64,000 nt of DNA. It comes from UBA965 sp040396955 (GTDB lineage: Bacteria; Chloroflexota; Chloroflexia; Chloroflexales; Roseiflexaceae). Shown here in pieces: positions 1 to 8,519 of the stretch. The translations under genes were made by a program, and so were the position numbers. The notes below the pieces were generated by a model, which was not told where the DNA came from, made no database searches, and saw only the letters and a program-made list of their open reading frames with translations. The stretch spans positions 1 to 64,000 of the forward strand of contig JBBAWX010000015.1 of assembly GCA_040396955.1 (NCBI GenBank). Direction: 5' to 3'. Position 1 is the stretch's first letter. Each line of letters begins with the position of its first letter.

Positions 1-1
1 C

Positions 2-595
2 ACAGCGACTGCCACGATGACACCCTCACCGACCATTACACGTACGCCGTCTCCCACGGCCTATGTGGTGCAGTATGCGGAGATTGTGCGGCAGGTCAAG
101 AGCATTGCGGAGCTCAACACGAAGGAAGCGTTGATCGACGTGGTGGTCACCTATGATGCCGAGCGTGATGGGTTGACGTCGTTGTGGGACAAGGGTGATT
201 TCTTATCGGTGAAAGCGACGTATCGGGTCAAAGCAGGCATTGACTGGAAGGCGGTGAACGTGAATGTGACCAGTGATAATCGCGTCACGGTCACGTTTAA
301 TCCGGCGCGGATTACCTCGGTCGAAGAAGTCGTCGAGTTGTCGGAGGTGAATTATTACAAAAAGGGCATCCGGGCCATTTTTGCGGAAGACAACACGGTC
401 AACAGTGAGCGCCTGAAGCAGGCCAAAATCGAGTTGCAGGCCCGGGCACGAGCCCGTATTTGTGAGATGGGTGTGGTAGATGATGCGGCGAGTGAGGCAC
501 AAGCCTACGTCAAAAGCCTGATTATTCAGCTCAATCCGCTGTTGAATCCGGCCAACGTAAACGTTATCATTGGCACGGATGCGCAGTGTACCTAG
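2..595 (+). CDS. DUF4230-like protein, 5' end outside window
   Basis: The reading frame is open from base 2, so the gene most likely begins upstream of the window; the first internal ATG is at 17. The visible part opens with a Thr/Pro-rich stretch (TPSPTITRTPSPT), like a linker after a signal peptide or membrane anchor. It continues as a roughly 170-residue domain resembling DUF4230: a strand-rich half with KATYRVKAGIDWKAVNV and VTVTFNPARITSV, then a helical half rich in Ala, Arg and Glu. DUF4230 proteins are usually membrane-anchored and of unknown function. A rho-independent terminator follows about 35 bases after the stop. The family call rests on pattern recall. Confidence 0.6.
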   Translation, partial: TATATMTPSPTITRTPSPTAYVVQYAEIVRQVKSIAELNTKEALIDVVVTYDAERDGLTSLWDKGDFLSVKATYRVKAGIDWKAVNVNVTSDNRVTVTFNPARITSVEEVVELSEVNYYKKGIRAIFAEDNTVNSERLKQAKIELQARARARICEMGVVDDAASEAQAYVKSLIIQLNPLLNPANVNVIIGTDAQCT

Positions 596-628
596 CTCAC
601 CGGCAGATGTGACTCGATATAATCATGC

Positions 629-666
629 ACGCCCCTGCTCTGCACGCAGAGCAGGGGCGTTTTTGT
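629..666 (+). terminator. rho-independent terminator
   Basis: A GC-rich hairpin with arms at 631-641 and 648-658 is followed on the plus strand by a run of T (660-664). It ends transcription of the DUF4230-like gene. The hydroxyproline operon converges on it from the other side and stops at 670, so the hairpin may also serve that strand, though no T-run lies on the minus side. Confidence 0.85.
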
Positions 667-669
667 GGG

Positions 670-1581
670 CTAGCGTGGGCGATTCGCAAGGGCATAGGCG
701 ATGACGGCACGTGCTTCAGCAAGCTCGGCACCGGTGAGTTCGAGGCGTGGGGCACGCACACGACTATGGCCCATGCCGACCATTTCTTGCGAGAGTTTGA
801 TGAGTTGCACAAATTTGACGACCGTATCGAGGCGTAGGAGTGGCAAAAACCAGTGGTAGAGGGTATCGAGTTTGGTGCGGTCGCCGGTACCGTTGGCCAC
901 AGCGAGCGCCTCGTCGAAGAGGGCCACGGATTCATGCGGGAATGAGTTGACGAGGCCGGCAATCCAGCCGGTGACACCCACGTTGATCCCTTCGACGATG
1001 AGGTCATCGACGCCCATGAGCAACTCGAGGCGATTGCCGATGAGCGCTTTGATGGCATGAATGCGCCGCACGTCGGCGCTTGATTCTTTGATGGCGACCA
1101 AATTGGGGCATTCGGCGACGAGCTCGGCGACATGGGCGGGAGTGAAATCGGTTTTGTAGGCGGGCGGGTTGTTGTAGAGCATGCACGGCAGATTGGTGGC
1201 ATTGATGACGGCCACCATGTGGGCTTTCATCTCACGCCAGTCGCTAGCATAGACGTACGGTGGCAAGACCATGAGAGCATGGCACCCGGCATTTTCGGCA
1301 GCTTGCGCCATCGCAACGGCTTCGGCGGTAGAGAGTGCTGCGATGCCGGGGATAACGCTGTGCGATGGGCCAACGGCGCTCACGGCTGTTTCGTAGAGAG
1401 AAACTTTTTCTGCGAATGTCAACGTGGCCCCCTCACCCAGTGAGCCACTCGGCACAATGCCGACACAGCCAGCTGAGAGCATCCAGGTAATGTGATGGCG
1501 ATAAAAGCCGAGATCGATGCTGCCATCGTGGTTAAACGGGGTGGTAATAGCCGGGATAACGCCGCGCCAATTGACGGTCAT
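670..1581 (-). CDS. DapA-family lyase, probable pyrroline-4-hydroxy-2-carboxylate deaminase
   Basis: A 303-residue protein of the dihydrodipicolinate synthase/N-acetylneuraminate lyase family (TIM barrel, Schiff-base lysine). Visible signatures are GSLGEGATL near residues 46-54, the conserved Tyr in LYNNPP (about 136), and the catalytic Lys in LVAIKESS (K165). The start at 1581 is chosen over an ATG 24 bases upstream because it has an AGGAG ribosome site at good spacing. It is the last gene of an operon with hydroxyproline epimerase and D-hydroxyproline dehydrogenase genes. In that pathway a DapA-family enzyme deaminates 1-pyrroline-4-hydroxy-2-carboxylate to alpha-ketoglutarate semialdehyde. 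The substrate is inferred from context; the family is clear. Confidence 0.8.
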   Translation of the reverse strand: MTVNWRGVIPAITTPFNHDGSIDLGFYRHHITWMLSAGCVGIVPSGSLGEGATLTFAEKVSLYETAVSAVGPSHSVIPGIAALSTAEAVAMAQAAENAGCHALMVLPPYVYASDWREMKAHMVAVINATNLPCMLYNNPPAYKTDFTPAHVAELVAECPNLVAIKESSADVRRIHAIKALIGNRLELLMGVDDLIVEGINVGVTGWIAGLVNSFPHESVALFDEALAVANGTGDRTKLDTLYHWFLPLLRLDTVVKFVQLIKLSQEMVGMGHSRVRAPRLELTGAELAEARAVIAYALANRPR

Positions 1582-1653
1582 GCGCCTACTCCTTTGGTGT
1601 CGCAATTGGATTCCCTATCAGCGTACCACAGAGAATGTGGTCTGAGATTGGAT

Positions 1654-2913
1654 TTATTCGGGATGGTCGGCGGATGCCAACAGGGCGAGGGTGTGTACAC
1701 GGGCCGGTCGTAATGGGGGGCGCACGGCATCTTGCCCCCAGCCATAGAGGTAGTCACAGGCTACCCCACAAATCCGCCCTTGGCAGGGGCCCATGCCACA
1801 GCGGGTCTGAAGTTTGGCGGCACGCCAGCTGGTATGGGTGTGCAGTTGTGCGTGCGTCACGTCTTCGCAGCGACAGACGATGGTGTCTGCGGGGAGTGGC
1901 ATCGGCGGTGGGGGATCACCAAATACGTGGGACAGCCGTGTAGCAAATGCGCGTTCGTGGTGTACCACCCGGCGAGCAGCTTGGAGGCGGCCGTGTTGCT
2001 GGGTGATCTGGGCTGCGACCAAGGTGCCTTCGGCCAACGCACAGTCGATACCGCCGACACCACGTGCTTCGCCGATTGCGTACACGTTGGGGCACGACGT
2101 CTGTAGTGTATCGGGGTCGGTGACAATGCCGGTTGGTGTGGTGCTACACCCTAGGGCCATGGCCAGCTCGCAGTTGGGGACGAGGTGATCGCCGATGGTC
2201 ACGATATCGGCTTCATAGTGGAATGACCGGTCTGATTGCTGGAGGGTGGCGCTGAGCCCGTGGGGAGTGGTCTGAATGGCAGTGAGGTGCGTACCGAGGT
2301 GGATGCGCGATCTGGCGAGGCTCGTCAACGTGGTAAGTGCCTGACCGAATTTGCCGGGATGACCAAGAAGTGCTCGTGCGAAATGGGCCAGCCGACGGAG
2401 CGGTTGACGTTCAGCGATGGCGACAATCTGGGCACCGTACTGCATCAGCGTATGTGCTACCGGCCAGATGAGTGGGCCACTGCCCGTAAGAAGCACGCGT
2501 TTGCCGGTGATGGGCATGCCGGTTTTAACGAGCGCCTGTAAACCGCCGATACCCAGGACTCCTGGCAGGGTCCAACCGGGGAGGGGGAGGAGGCGTTCGC
2601 GGGCGCCGGTAGCGATGATGAGGTGTGTGTAGGTGACCACTGCGGCACTCGTCGGGCGTTCAATGAGTAGCCGTTGATGGGGGAGTGGTGCGATGACACT
2701 ACTTTGTGTCCACAGGTGAATGCGCGGGTGGGTGTGTACGCGGTGTGCGGTCTGTTGGGCGGACGTTGTTGGTAGTGCCCGCCAGATTTGTCCGCCCACG
2801 TGCGGGTTATCGTCGATGATGAGCACTGCTTGGCCGGCGTCAGCAATCTCAATGGCGGCGCGCATTCCGGCGGGCCCGGCCCCAACAATCACGACGGTGG
2901 CGGGTGGGTTCAT
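1654..2913 (-). CDS. FAD/NAD(P)-binding subunit of D-hydroxyproline dehydrogenase (HcnB/OoxA type)
   Basis: A 419-residue flavoprotein. The N-terminal dinucleotide fold (VIVGAGPAGMRAA, residues 8-20) continues with GGQIW, typical of the HcnB/opine-oxidase alpha subunit group, and a second nucleotide-binding segment near VLLTGSGPL. The C-terminus carries a BFD-like 2Fe-2S cysteine set (CRCEDV, then CGMGPCQGRIC). It overlaps the preceding 2Fe-2S ferredoxin-like gene by ATGA (2910-2913), which suggests translational coupling and a fixed subunit ratio. With the DadA-like and ferredoxin-like products it would form the heteromeric dehydrogenase that oxidises cis-4-hydroxy-D-proline. Opine or other D-amino-acid substrates are possible, but the neighbouring epimerase favours hydroxyproline. 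Confidence 0.82.
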   Translation of the reverse strand: MNPPATVVIVGAGPAGMRAAIEIADAGQAVLIIDDNPHVGGQIWRALPTTSAQQTAHRVHTHPRIHLWTQSSVIAPLPHQRLLIERPTSAAVVTYTHLIIATGARERLLPLPGWTLPGVLGIGGLQALVKTGMPITGKRVLLTGSGPLIWPVAHTLMQYGAQIVAIAERQPLRRLAHFARALLGHPGKFGQALTTLTSLARSRIHLGTHLTAIQTTPHGLSATLQQSDRSFHYEADIVTIGDHLVPNCELAMALGCSTTPTGIVTDPDTLQTSCPNVYAIGEARGVGGIDCALAEGTLVAAQITQQHGRLQAARRVVHHERAFATRLSHVFGDPPPPMPLPADTIVCRCEDVTHAQLHTHTSWRAAKLQTRCGMGPCQGRICGVACDYLYGWGQDAVRPPLRPARVHTLALLASADHPE

Positions 2914-3176
2914 TGGTCACCTCGAGGTGCGGTAGTTGCGATGCGCATGCCAGCCTGCACGGTCTGCTGACACGCAAGTTGGTGGGGGTGGTCATCGATG
3001 GTGACCCGGCACTCGTAACAGACACCCATGGCGCAGAGCGGGCCACGCGGTGCACCCTGCACGGCAGTGCGGGTCACAACGGGGGAGTCATGGTGTCGGA
3101 GCAGAGCGGCCATGACGCTGATGTTGGGTGGGCAGTCGACTGCGGTGCCGTTGATGGTAATGGTAATGGTGTTCAT
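2910..3176 (-). CDS. 2Fe-2S ferredoxin-like subunit of D-hydroxyproline dehydrogenase (HcnA type)
   Basis: An 88-residue protein with a plant-type 2Fe-2S motif: Cys48, Cys53 and Cys56 in PLCAMGVCYEC, and a fourth Cys at 69. This matches the small HcnA-like subunit (gamma) of heteromeric amino-acid dehydrogenases, which carries electrons between the two flavin subunits. It overlaps both neighbours by ATGA (3173-3176 and 2910-2913), so the three subunits are coupled in the order FAD oxidoreductase, ferredoxin-like, FAD/NAD protein. Confidence 0.85.
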   Translation of the reverse strand: MNTITITINGTAVDCPPNISVMAALLRHHDSPVVTRTAVQGAPRGPLCAMGVCYECRVTIDDHPHQLACQQTVQAGMRIATTAPRGDQ

Positions 3177-4294
3177 GCCACCTCCGCGGGTATCATCAGG
3201 CGGGCAGGGTCAAAGGGGGCTTCATCGAGGGCTGGCGGGTGTTGATCGATGAGGTCACGAATCAGGGCGGCGGTGCCGAGTGCGGTGGTAATGCCGAGCC
3301 CCTCATGGCCAGTGGCCAGCCAGACCCCGGGAATGTGGGGGTGACGTCCGATGAGCGGGTTGCCGTCAGGGGTGGCGGCACGCACACCAGTCCAGGCACG
3401 CACAATGGTGAGGTGGGCAAGGCCGGGGAGGAACGCGGTGCACCGCTGGAGCATGCGTGCCAGCATGGTGTAGTCGATGTCACGCGTGTGTTGATCGAAC
3501 TGTCGGCACGAGCCGATGAGGAGTTGCCCGGTGGCTCGTGGTTGTACGTTGAACGAGACGGTGTCGACGTCGGCGAGATGAGCGTTTTTGACATATCCGA
3601 GCTCGGCCACCTGGTGCCTGAGAAACCCAGGATAGCGATCGGTGATGGCCAGATGGCCTTTTTTGGCACGAATGGGGATGCGTGCATCGAGATCGATGGC
3701 GCGGGCGCCGTTGGCGACGATGACAGCATCGGCGAGGAGTGTGCGCCCGTCAGCAAGGACGACGCCGTGGGGGCACAACGCGCGGACAGAGGCTCGCAGG
3801 AGCACGCCACCAGCGGCGGCGACCGTTTGCCAGAGCCAGACGGCACTCCGTGCTGGGTAGACGACACTGTCGCCGGGAATGTACAGGCCACCGGCGAGGC
3901 CGGGGCGGAGTTGGGGCTCAGCAGTGGCCAGAGTGCGGGCATCGATTATTTCGGCTGCCAGACCGGCCGCATGATAGTTGGGCAGTTTGCTGGCAGCGAG
4001 TTGGAGTTCATCGTCGTCGTTGGCAACCCAGATGGTGCCGCATGCGAGGTGCTCGTGGAGTGTGGGTTGGGCCTGAGTGAGTTCGTCCCAGAGGCGTTGT
4101 GAAAAAGCGGTCAGGGCGAGCTCGGCAGGTGATCCGTCGAGTGCCACAATTTGGCCCATGCCGGCGGCGGTGGCACCACTTCCGAGGGTGTCGGATTCAA
4201 TCAGCGTGATGTGGTGCCCGCTCCGTAGGAGCGCGGCGGCACAGGCGGTGCCGACGATACCGCCGCCGACAATGAGAATCTGCTGGGCACTCAT
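3173..4294 (-). CDS. FAD-dependent oxidoreductase (DadA-like), catalytic subunit of D-hydroxyproline dehydrogenase
   Basis: A 373-residue DAO/DadA-family flavoprotein. It starts with a Rossmann motif (ILIVGGGIVGTACA, from residue 6) and ends with the FAD-binding signature around WTGVRAATPDGNPLIG and ATGHEGLGIT. The open frame extends 76 codons upstream of this start, but those codons lie inside the epimerase gene. The chosen ATG at 4294 gives an ATGA overlap with the epimerase stop (4291-4294), matching the operon's other junctions. The role is removal of two electrons from cis-4-hydroxy-D-proline, giving 1-pyrroline-4-hydroxy-2-carboxylate. Substrate specificity is inferred from the operon. 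Confidence 0.83.
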   Translation of the reverse strand: MSAQQILIVGGGIVGTACAAALLRSGHHITLIESDTLGSGATAAGMGQIVALDGSPAELALTAFSQRLWDELTQAQPTLHEHLACGTIWVANDDDELQLAASKLPNYHAAGLAAEIIDARTLATAEPQLRPGLAGGLYIPGDSVVYPARSAVWLWQTVAAAGGVLLRASVRALCPHGVVLADGRTLLADAVIVANGARAIDLDARIPIRAKKGHLAITDRYPGFLRHQVAELGYVKNAHLADVDTVSFNVQPRATGQLLIGSCRQFDQHTRDIDYTMLARMLQRCTAFLPGLAHLTIVRAWTGVRAATPDGNPLIGRHPHIPGVWLATGHEGLGITTALGTAALIRDLIDQHPPALDEAPFDPARLMIPAEVA

Positions 4295-5229
4295 CGCACA
4301 ATCCCCTGTTGAAACGGATCCGCTGCTTCGAAGATGAGCTGCCCGACCAGCGTGATATGCGCCCGGCCACGGATGGTGGGGAGGACGTGCCCTTCTGGGC
4401 TGTATTGATAGGTGGCGACGAACCGACTGCCAATGACGCTCTCTTGGACCCACGATTGCCCGGGTGCGAGGAGCCCATCGGCTGCAAGGCAAGCCAACTT
4501 GGCACTGGTACCGGTGCCGCACGGTGAGCGGTCGTAGGCATCTCCCGGGCAGAGGACAAAGCTCCGGCTGTCGGCACCTGGCAACGGAGTGCCGAAAAGT
4601 TCAATGTGGTCGATGGCGGCCCCCGCAGTGCCGGTAATCTGCTGTAGGGTAAGTTGGTGTTTGATGGCGTTGGCCAACGTGGTGAGCTCGGCGATGGGCG
4701 TGGTATGGAGGTCACGGCCGTGATCATGACAAAGAAAAAACCAGTTGCCGCCGTAGGCCACATCACCGTGAAGCATGGTGCCGTCAGGCAGTGTGAGGGC
4801 AACATGGTGGTGCAGGCGAAAGGCGGGGACATTCGCAACACTGACGCTTCCATCGTCGTGGAGCTCGGCAGTCACACAACCGGCTGGAGTATCGACGGTA
4901 TATGTGCCAGTACGAATGCGCCCGAGATGGGCGAGGGTGGTGATGAGTCCGATGGTGCCGTGGCCACACATGCCGAGGTAGCCGACATTGTTGAAAAAAA
5001 TCACCCCGAAATCGGCATCCGGGTGATGGGGTGGGCAGAGGTAAGCGCCAACGATGACGTCGTTGCCACGTGGCTCAAGCACGACACTCCGGCGAATAGT
5101 ATCGTGGTGGGTGCGGAGCCATGCCACACTGTCGGCAAGTGGTTGTACGGGCAGGTCAGGGAGCCCACCGAGAACGACACGTGTGGGTTCGCCGGCGGTG
5201 TGTGAATCGACAATGTCAATGCGGTGCAT
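4291..5229 (-). CDS. 4-hydroxyproline 2-epimerase (proline racemase family)
   Basis: A 312-residue proline racemase-family enzyme that interconverts trans-4-hydroxy-L-proline and cis-4-hydroxy-D-proline without a cofactor. Both catalytic cysteines are present: Cys88 in MCGHGTIG and Cys237 in DRSPCGTGTSA. This separates it from the 3-hydroxyproline dehydratases, where the first Cys is Thr. The GTGTSAKLACL ending of the second motif resembles hydroxyproline epimerases more than proline racemases. The start at 5229 (MHRIDIVDSHTAGEP) has a GAGG upstream; an ATG at 5286 would overlap a candidate -10. It is the first gene of the five-gene catabolic operon. Confidence 0.88.
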   Translation of the reverse strand: MHRIDIVDSHTAGEPTRVVLGGLPDLPVQPLADSVAWLRTHHDTIRRSVVLEPRGNDVIVGAYLCPPHHPDADFGVIFFNNVGYLGMCGHGTIGLITTLAHLGRIRTGTYTVDTPAGCVTAELHDDGSVSVANVPAFRLHHHVALTLPDGTMLHGDVAYGGNWFFLCHDHGRDLHTTPIAELTTLANAIKHQLTLQQITGTAGAAIDHIELFGTPLPGADSRSFVLCPGDAYDRSPCGTGTSAKLACLAADGLLAPGQSWVQESVIGSRFVATYQYSPEGHVLPTIRGRAHITLVGQLIFEAADPFQQGIVR

Positions 5230-5400
5230 GGCAAGACCTCGTTGAGACGGCAATGATGGGGGATACCGCGGGTTCTCTCTCATCATACTTCGTTTTGTGG
5301 TGTTGTGGGCAGGGCGGGTTGTGGTGCTTTTTTGTGAAGGGAGTACATGTCACCTGCTACAATACAGTAACGCTCTGGTATGGATGAAATGTAGCAAACG
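5230..5400. promoter_or_regulatory. divergent intergenic region between hydroxyproline operon and membrane-protein gene
   Basis: About 170 bases separate two divergent genes. On the minus strand a TATGAT hexamer (5282-5287) could be the -10 for the epimerase operon, but no good -35 was found. On the plus strand TACAAT (5358-5363) could serve the membrane-protein gene; the nearest TTGTGA (5332-5337) is 20 bases away, longer than optimal. No clear operator palindrome was seen. Confidence 0.3.
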
Positions 5401-7290
5401 ATGAGTATTCCCCGCAACAAACTAGCCCATCTGCTGATGATTGCAATGCTCGTGCTCACTGTGGCGTTCATGGTGGGAGGGATGTGGCGTTGGGGCGTTG
5501 CTTTGCTCTGTCTAATCACGATTCCGGGGTGGATGTTGAGTGGGTGGGCGTCGTTACCACCCTCCCAGCGCACCGTGGCATGGGTGGCGGGTGCATTCAT
5601 TGGACCAAGCTTCATTGCTGTGCTGTATCTGTGGGCTGCCACGTTGGCGTGGGCCGTGCCTGTTGCTGGGATATGGTGGGTGTTGGTGGGTGCCGGAGTA
5701 TGGTGGGGATGGCGGTGGTGGCACCGAGATGTCCGCGACCAAGTGGTGTGGCAGGTGCCTGCATGGTACTGGTTGGTTGCGCTGGCTGTGCTGATGTGCC
5801 TGGTCATTTGGACGCGTCAGCAACACATTTCCCCTTTGGTGCTCCCCGCCTGGGTAGATGGTGTGCACCATGCGTTGTTGATTCGTGTGGCCTATGAAAC
5901 ACAGCGCGCTCCGCTGGATCTCTCTCCATACTTGCCGGTAACGGCGCTCACGTTTCATAGTGGATATCACAGTATTATGGCGCTGTTGTTGGCCTGGTCG
6001 GGGATTGGTCTTGATGCGCTGGGTACGTATGTACTGCTGAGTGGTCAGGTATTGAATCTGTTGGCTGTGATCAGTGTGGCACTACTCGCCTGGTATTGGT
6101 GGCGTTCTCCGCTGGCTGTGGCGGCTACCGTGATGATCGGTGGGTTGGTGACAATTATGCCGGCCTACTACGTGGCCTGGGGGCGCTACACGCTGCTCAT
6201 GGGCATGATTTGGTTGCCGGTGACGATCATGGTTTATGATGCACTGTGGCAATCGACCGCGTCACGTTTTTGGATATGGGGTGGGATCATTGTGGCCGGA
6301 TTGGCGCTGGTGCACATGGTGGTGTTTGTGATGTGGTTGGCCTGGGTGCTGGTATTGTGGTGTAGTCGGGGGTGGCCGAGCCGTGGGGTCTGGTATAGTG
6401 CAGGATTGGCCATGGTGCTGACCGCGCCATGGTGGTGGCTGGTGCTTACGCATACCCGTGCTGGAGCCGGTGCTTCGGCCATGCACGTAGTCGGCAACGT
6501 CTCCCACAATGCGTTCATTGCTGGGCTTTTTTGGGCACTCAACAACCAATGGCTCATTCCGGCGATGTTGGTCGTAGTGGCATGGGCAATCCGACGTCGT
6601 AGCCTGACTTGGGCACGTTTGCTGGCATGGGGTGGAGTGATTGCCTTGTTGGCAAATCCACCCGTCATCGGGTTGCCGTATATTTCTTTCTTCACCAACG
6701 AGACGATGAGCACGGCCCTCTATGTGCCCATTGCACTGAGTGCGGCCTGGTTCATGCATGTGCTCCAACGCTGGGTGCCGCCGGTCTTCTTGGTGGTCGT
6801 GTTGGCAATCGGTGGGGTGATAGGTGCACAAGGAATGCAGACAGTGGTGCGTGCTGAGACGATCATTAGCACGGCTGATGACCTGCAGGCACTCGAGTGG
6901 GCGCAACACCAGCAATGGCCGGCCGATACCCTGGTGTTAACTGGTGCACAGGGGTGGATGTGGGGAGTTGATCGCGGGGTAGACGGAGGGTGGTGGATGT
7001 TGCCACTTGTGGGGGTGGCAGTGACCACACCGCCGGTGCTCTACACCTATGCCACTGACGATTGGGTGGACGAGATACGTCAACTGAGTGCGGCAGTGCG
7101 TACTAGCGACGGGAGTGCGGCCGGGATACGTACGATTGTGGCAGCACATGCGCAGATTACGCACATCTATGCCAGTGAACGTAGTCCCACGCTCAAACCA
7201 AGCCAACTGATGACGGCCCCTTGGTTGGAGGTTGTCTACCAAGCCGGTGATGTGACGTTGTTTCGTGTGAAACGACCGCTCGATGATTAG
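5401..7290 (+). CDS. large polytopic membrane protein, GT-C glycosyltransferase-like
   Basis: A 629-residue, Trp-rich protein with roughly a dozen hydrophobic segments across residues 10-480. It ends in a soluble C-terminal region of about 140 residues that begins around AETIISTADDLQALEWAQ. A loop after the early helices contains WVDGVHHALLIRVA and, further on, FHSGYHS, in the position where GT-C enzymes carry acidic catalytic residues. The architecture suits a polyprenyl-phosphate-dependent glycosyltransferase, but no diagnostic family motif was recognised. The start has no strong ribosome site. The next gene overlaps its end by 8 bases, so the two are probably co-transcribed. Confidence 0.55.
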   Translation: MSIPRNKLAHLLMIAMLVLTVAFMVGGMWRWGVALLCLITIPGWMLSGWASLPPSQRTVAWVAGAFIGPSFIAVLYLWAATLAWAVPVAGIWWVLVGAGVWWGWRWWHRDVRDQVVWQVPAWYWLVALAVLMCLVIWTRQQHISPLVLPAWVDGVHHALLIRVAYETQRAPLDLSPYLPVTALTFHSGYHSIMALLLAWSGIGLDALGTYVLLSGQVLNLLAVISVALLAWYWWRSPLAVAATVMIGGLVTIMPAYYVAWGRYTLLMGMIWLPVTIMVYDALWQSTASRFWIWGGIIVAGLALVHMVVFVMWLAWVLVLWCSRGWPSRGVWYSAGLAMVLTAPWWWLVLTHTRAGAGASAMHVVGNVSHNAFIAGLFWALNNQWLIPAMLVVVAWAIRRRSLTWARLLAWGGVIALLANPPVIGLPYISFFTNETMSTALYVPIALSAAWFMHVLQRWVPPVFLVVVLAIGGVIGAQGMQTVVRAETIISTADDLQALEWAQHQQWPADTLVLTGAQGWMWGVDRGVDGGWWMLPLVGVAVTTPPVLYTYATDDWVDEIRQLSAAVRTSDGSAAGIRTIVAAHAQITHIYASERSPTLKPSQLMTAPWLEVVYQAGDVTLFRVKRPLDD

Positions 7291-8473
7291 CGAACGAGAA
7301 AAAGAAATACTACAGTTGGTGGCACATGGCCGGAGCAATCGCCAGATTGCGGCGCAACTGATGATTAGTGAGCATACGGTCAAGGTCCACTTGCGCAATA
7401 TTTTCAGCAAAATTGGCGCCACCTCACGGACCGAGGCCGGCATGTATGCCATCCGGCAGGGGTGGGTCAGCGACGTGCCACCCGAGGCGGTGGCGCCCAC
7501 ACGGCCGCTTGAGATTGCACAACCGCCCACCGTGGGGGTGGTCACGCCCCGTGTTGCTGGGCGTTGGCGTTCATGGCCGTTGTCACAAAAAATAGCAGCG
7601 GCGCTGGTAGGAGTTGCACTTATCGGCGTGGCGTCATGGTGGTGGTCTCTGCGCACACCGGTGCTCCAGCCGCCCACTGTGGCACTCACGCGCTGGCGTG
7701 AGATGAGCGCACTGCCGGAGCCGCAACGCGGTGGGCAGTTGGTGGTTTCGCGTGGGGAATTGTGGGCGTTATGTGGTGACTCACCGCGCTGGTGGTGGTA
7801 CGAAGCGACCACGTTGCAATGGCAACGTCGTGCTGATGTGCCGTTTTCTTGCGCTGGAGCAGTGGTGGTGGCCCACCGCACCTGGGTGTGGGTGTTTGTC
7901 AATGATACGCGTGAAATATGGCGTTGGGATGGGACGTATTGGCGACAACAGCCAAATATGCCTGTGCCTGGTCAGTTGATGCGTGTGACCGCCTGGGGTG
8001 ACACCTTGCTCCTCGCCGTCACGCACCAAGGTTCCCAGCAACTGTGGCAGTGGGATGGGGTGGAGCCGAGCTGGCGGCTACTGTTGACCCAAGAGATGCC
8101 ACATCCGTGGTATCCGGTGGTGCTCGATGACATCGTCTACCTGTTTGGTGATAGTGACCGCGTCTGGCAGTACATGGAGCCAACTCATGGTCTGCAAGCG
8201 ATGGCTTCGTTGCCATTCGTGTGGGGACAAAGTACGGCGACGAGCGTGCTCGGAACCATGTTGTTGGTCGATTTGCAGACCGATCTGCTGTGGGGGTATG
8301 TGCCACAACGGGGGGGAGATCGCCAACAAGCACTACCGGCGATGATTGCGAGCGCACAATGGCAGATGGTGCCGTGGCAGGCCGAGTTGTTGTTTGCCAA
8401 TGACGACCTATCACAGATGTACGGCTACCAGGCCGTCTTTCAGTCCTTTGTGCCGGTACTCAGTGAGCCATAA
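7283..8473 (+). CDS. LuxR-type HTH, one transmembrane helix, extracytoplasmic beta-propeller-like domain
   Basis: A 396-residue protein with an unusual layout. Residues 1-62 form a clear LuxR/GerE helix-turn-helix (SEREKEILQLVAHGRSNRQIA, then SEHTVKVHLRNIFSKIG). A Pro-rich linker follows, then one transmembrane helix at about 104-122. The remaining 270 residues are Trp-rich and repetitive (WRWDGTYWRQQP, LWQWDGVEPSW, VWQYMEPTHG), like kelch-type propeller blades. There is no receiver domain, so this may be a one-component transmembrane regulator with an outside sensor domain. It overlaps the upstream membrane-protein gene by 8 bases and may respond to that protein's product or surroundings. 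Confidence 0.7.
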   Translation: MISEREKEILQLVAHGRSNRQIAAQLMISEHTVKVHLRNIFSKIGATSRTEAGMYAIRQGWVSDVPPEAVAPTRPLEIAQPPTVGVVTPRVAGRWRSWPLSQKIAAALVGVALIGVASWWWSLRTPVLQPPTVALTRWREMSALPEPQRGGQLVVSRGELWALCGDSPRWWWYEATTLQWQRRADVPFSCAGAVVVAHRTWVWVFVNDTREIWRWDGTYWRQQPNMPVPGQLMRVTAWGDTLLLAVTHQGSQQLWQWDGVEPSWRLLLTQEMPHPWYPVVLDDIVYLFGDSDRVWQYMEPTHGLQAMASLPFVWGQSTATSVLGTMLLVDLQTDLLWGYVPQRGGDRQQALPAMIASAQWQMVPWQAELLFANDDLSQMYGYQAVFQSFVPVLSEP

Positions 8474-8506
8474 AAAACCTCCCCCGTGGCAGTCCACGGG
8501 GGAGGT
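8472..8506 (-). terminator. rho-independent terminator of the repeat surface-protein gene
   Basis: A perfect 12-bp GC-rich stem (8478-8489 with 8494-8505) has a 4-base loop. Read on the minus strand it is followed by six T residues (8477-8472). It lies just past the stop of the minus-strand surface-protein gene. The plus-strand HTH/propeller gene ends at its edge (8473), so the hairpin sits between convergent genes and may act on both. Confidence 0.9.
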
Positions 8507-8519
8507 CGGCCAGGACAAA

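Noticed and set aside
597..1202. Long minus-strand open frame of 201 codons
   Set aside because: It lies in a second frame of the DapA-family gene and has shadow-like composition.
5332..5363. TTGTGA and TACAAT as a promoter for the membrane-protein gene
   Set aside because: The spacing is 20 bases, outside the normal 16-18; kept only as a mention in the intergenic entry.
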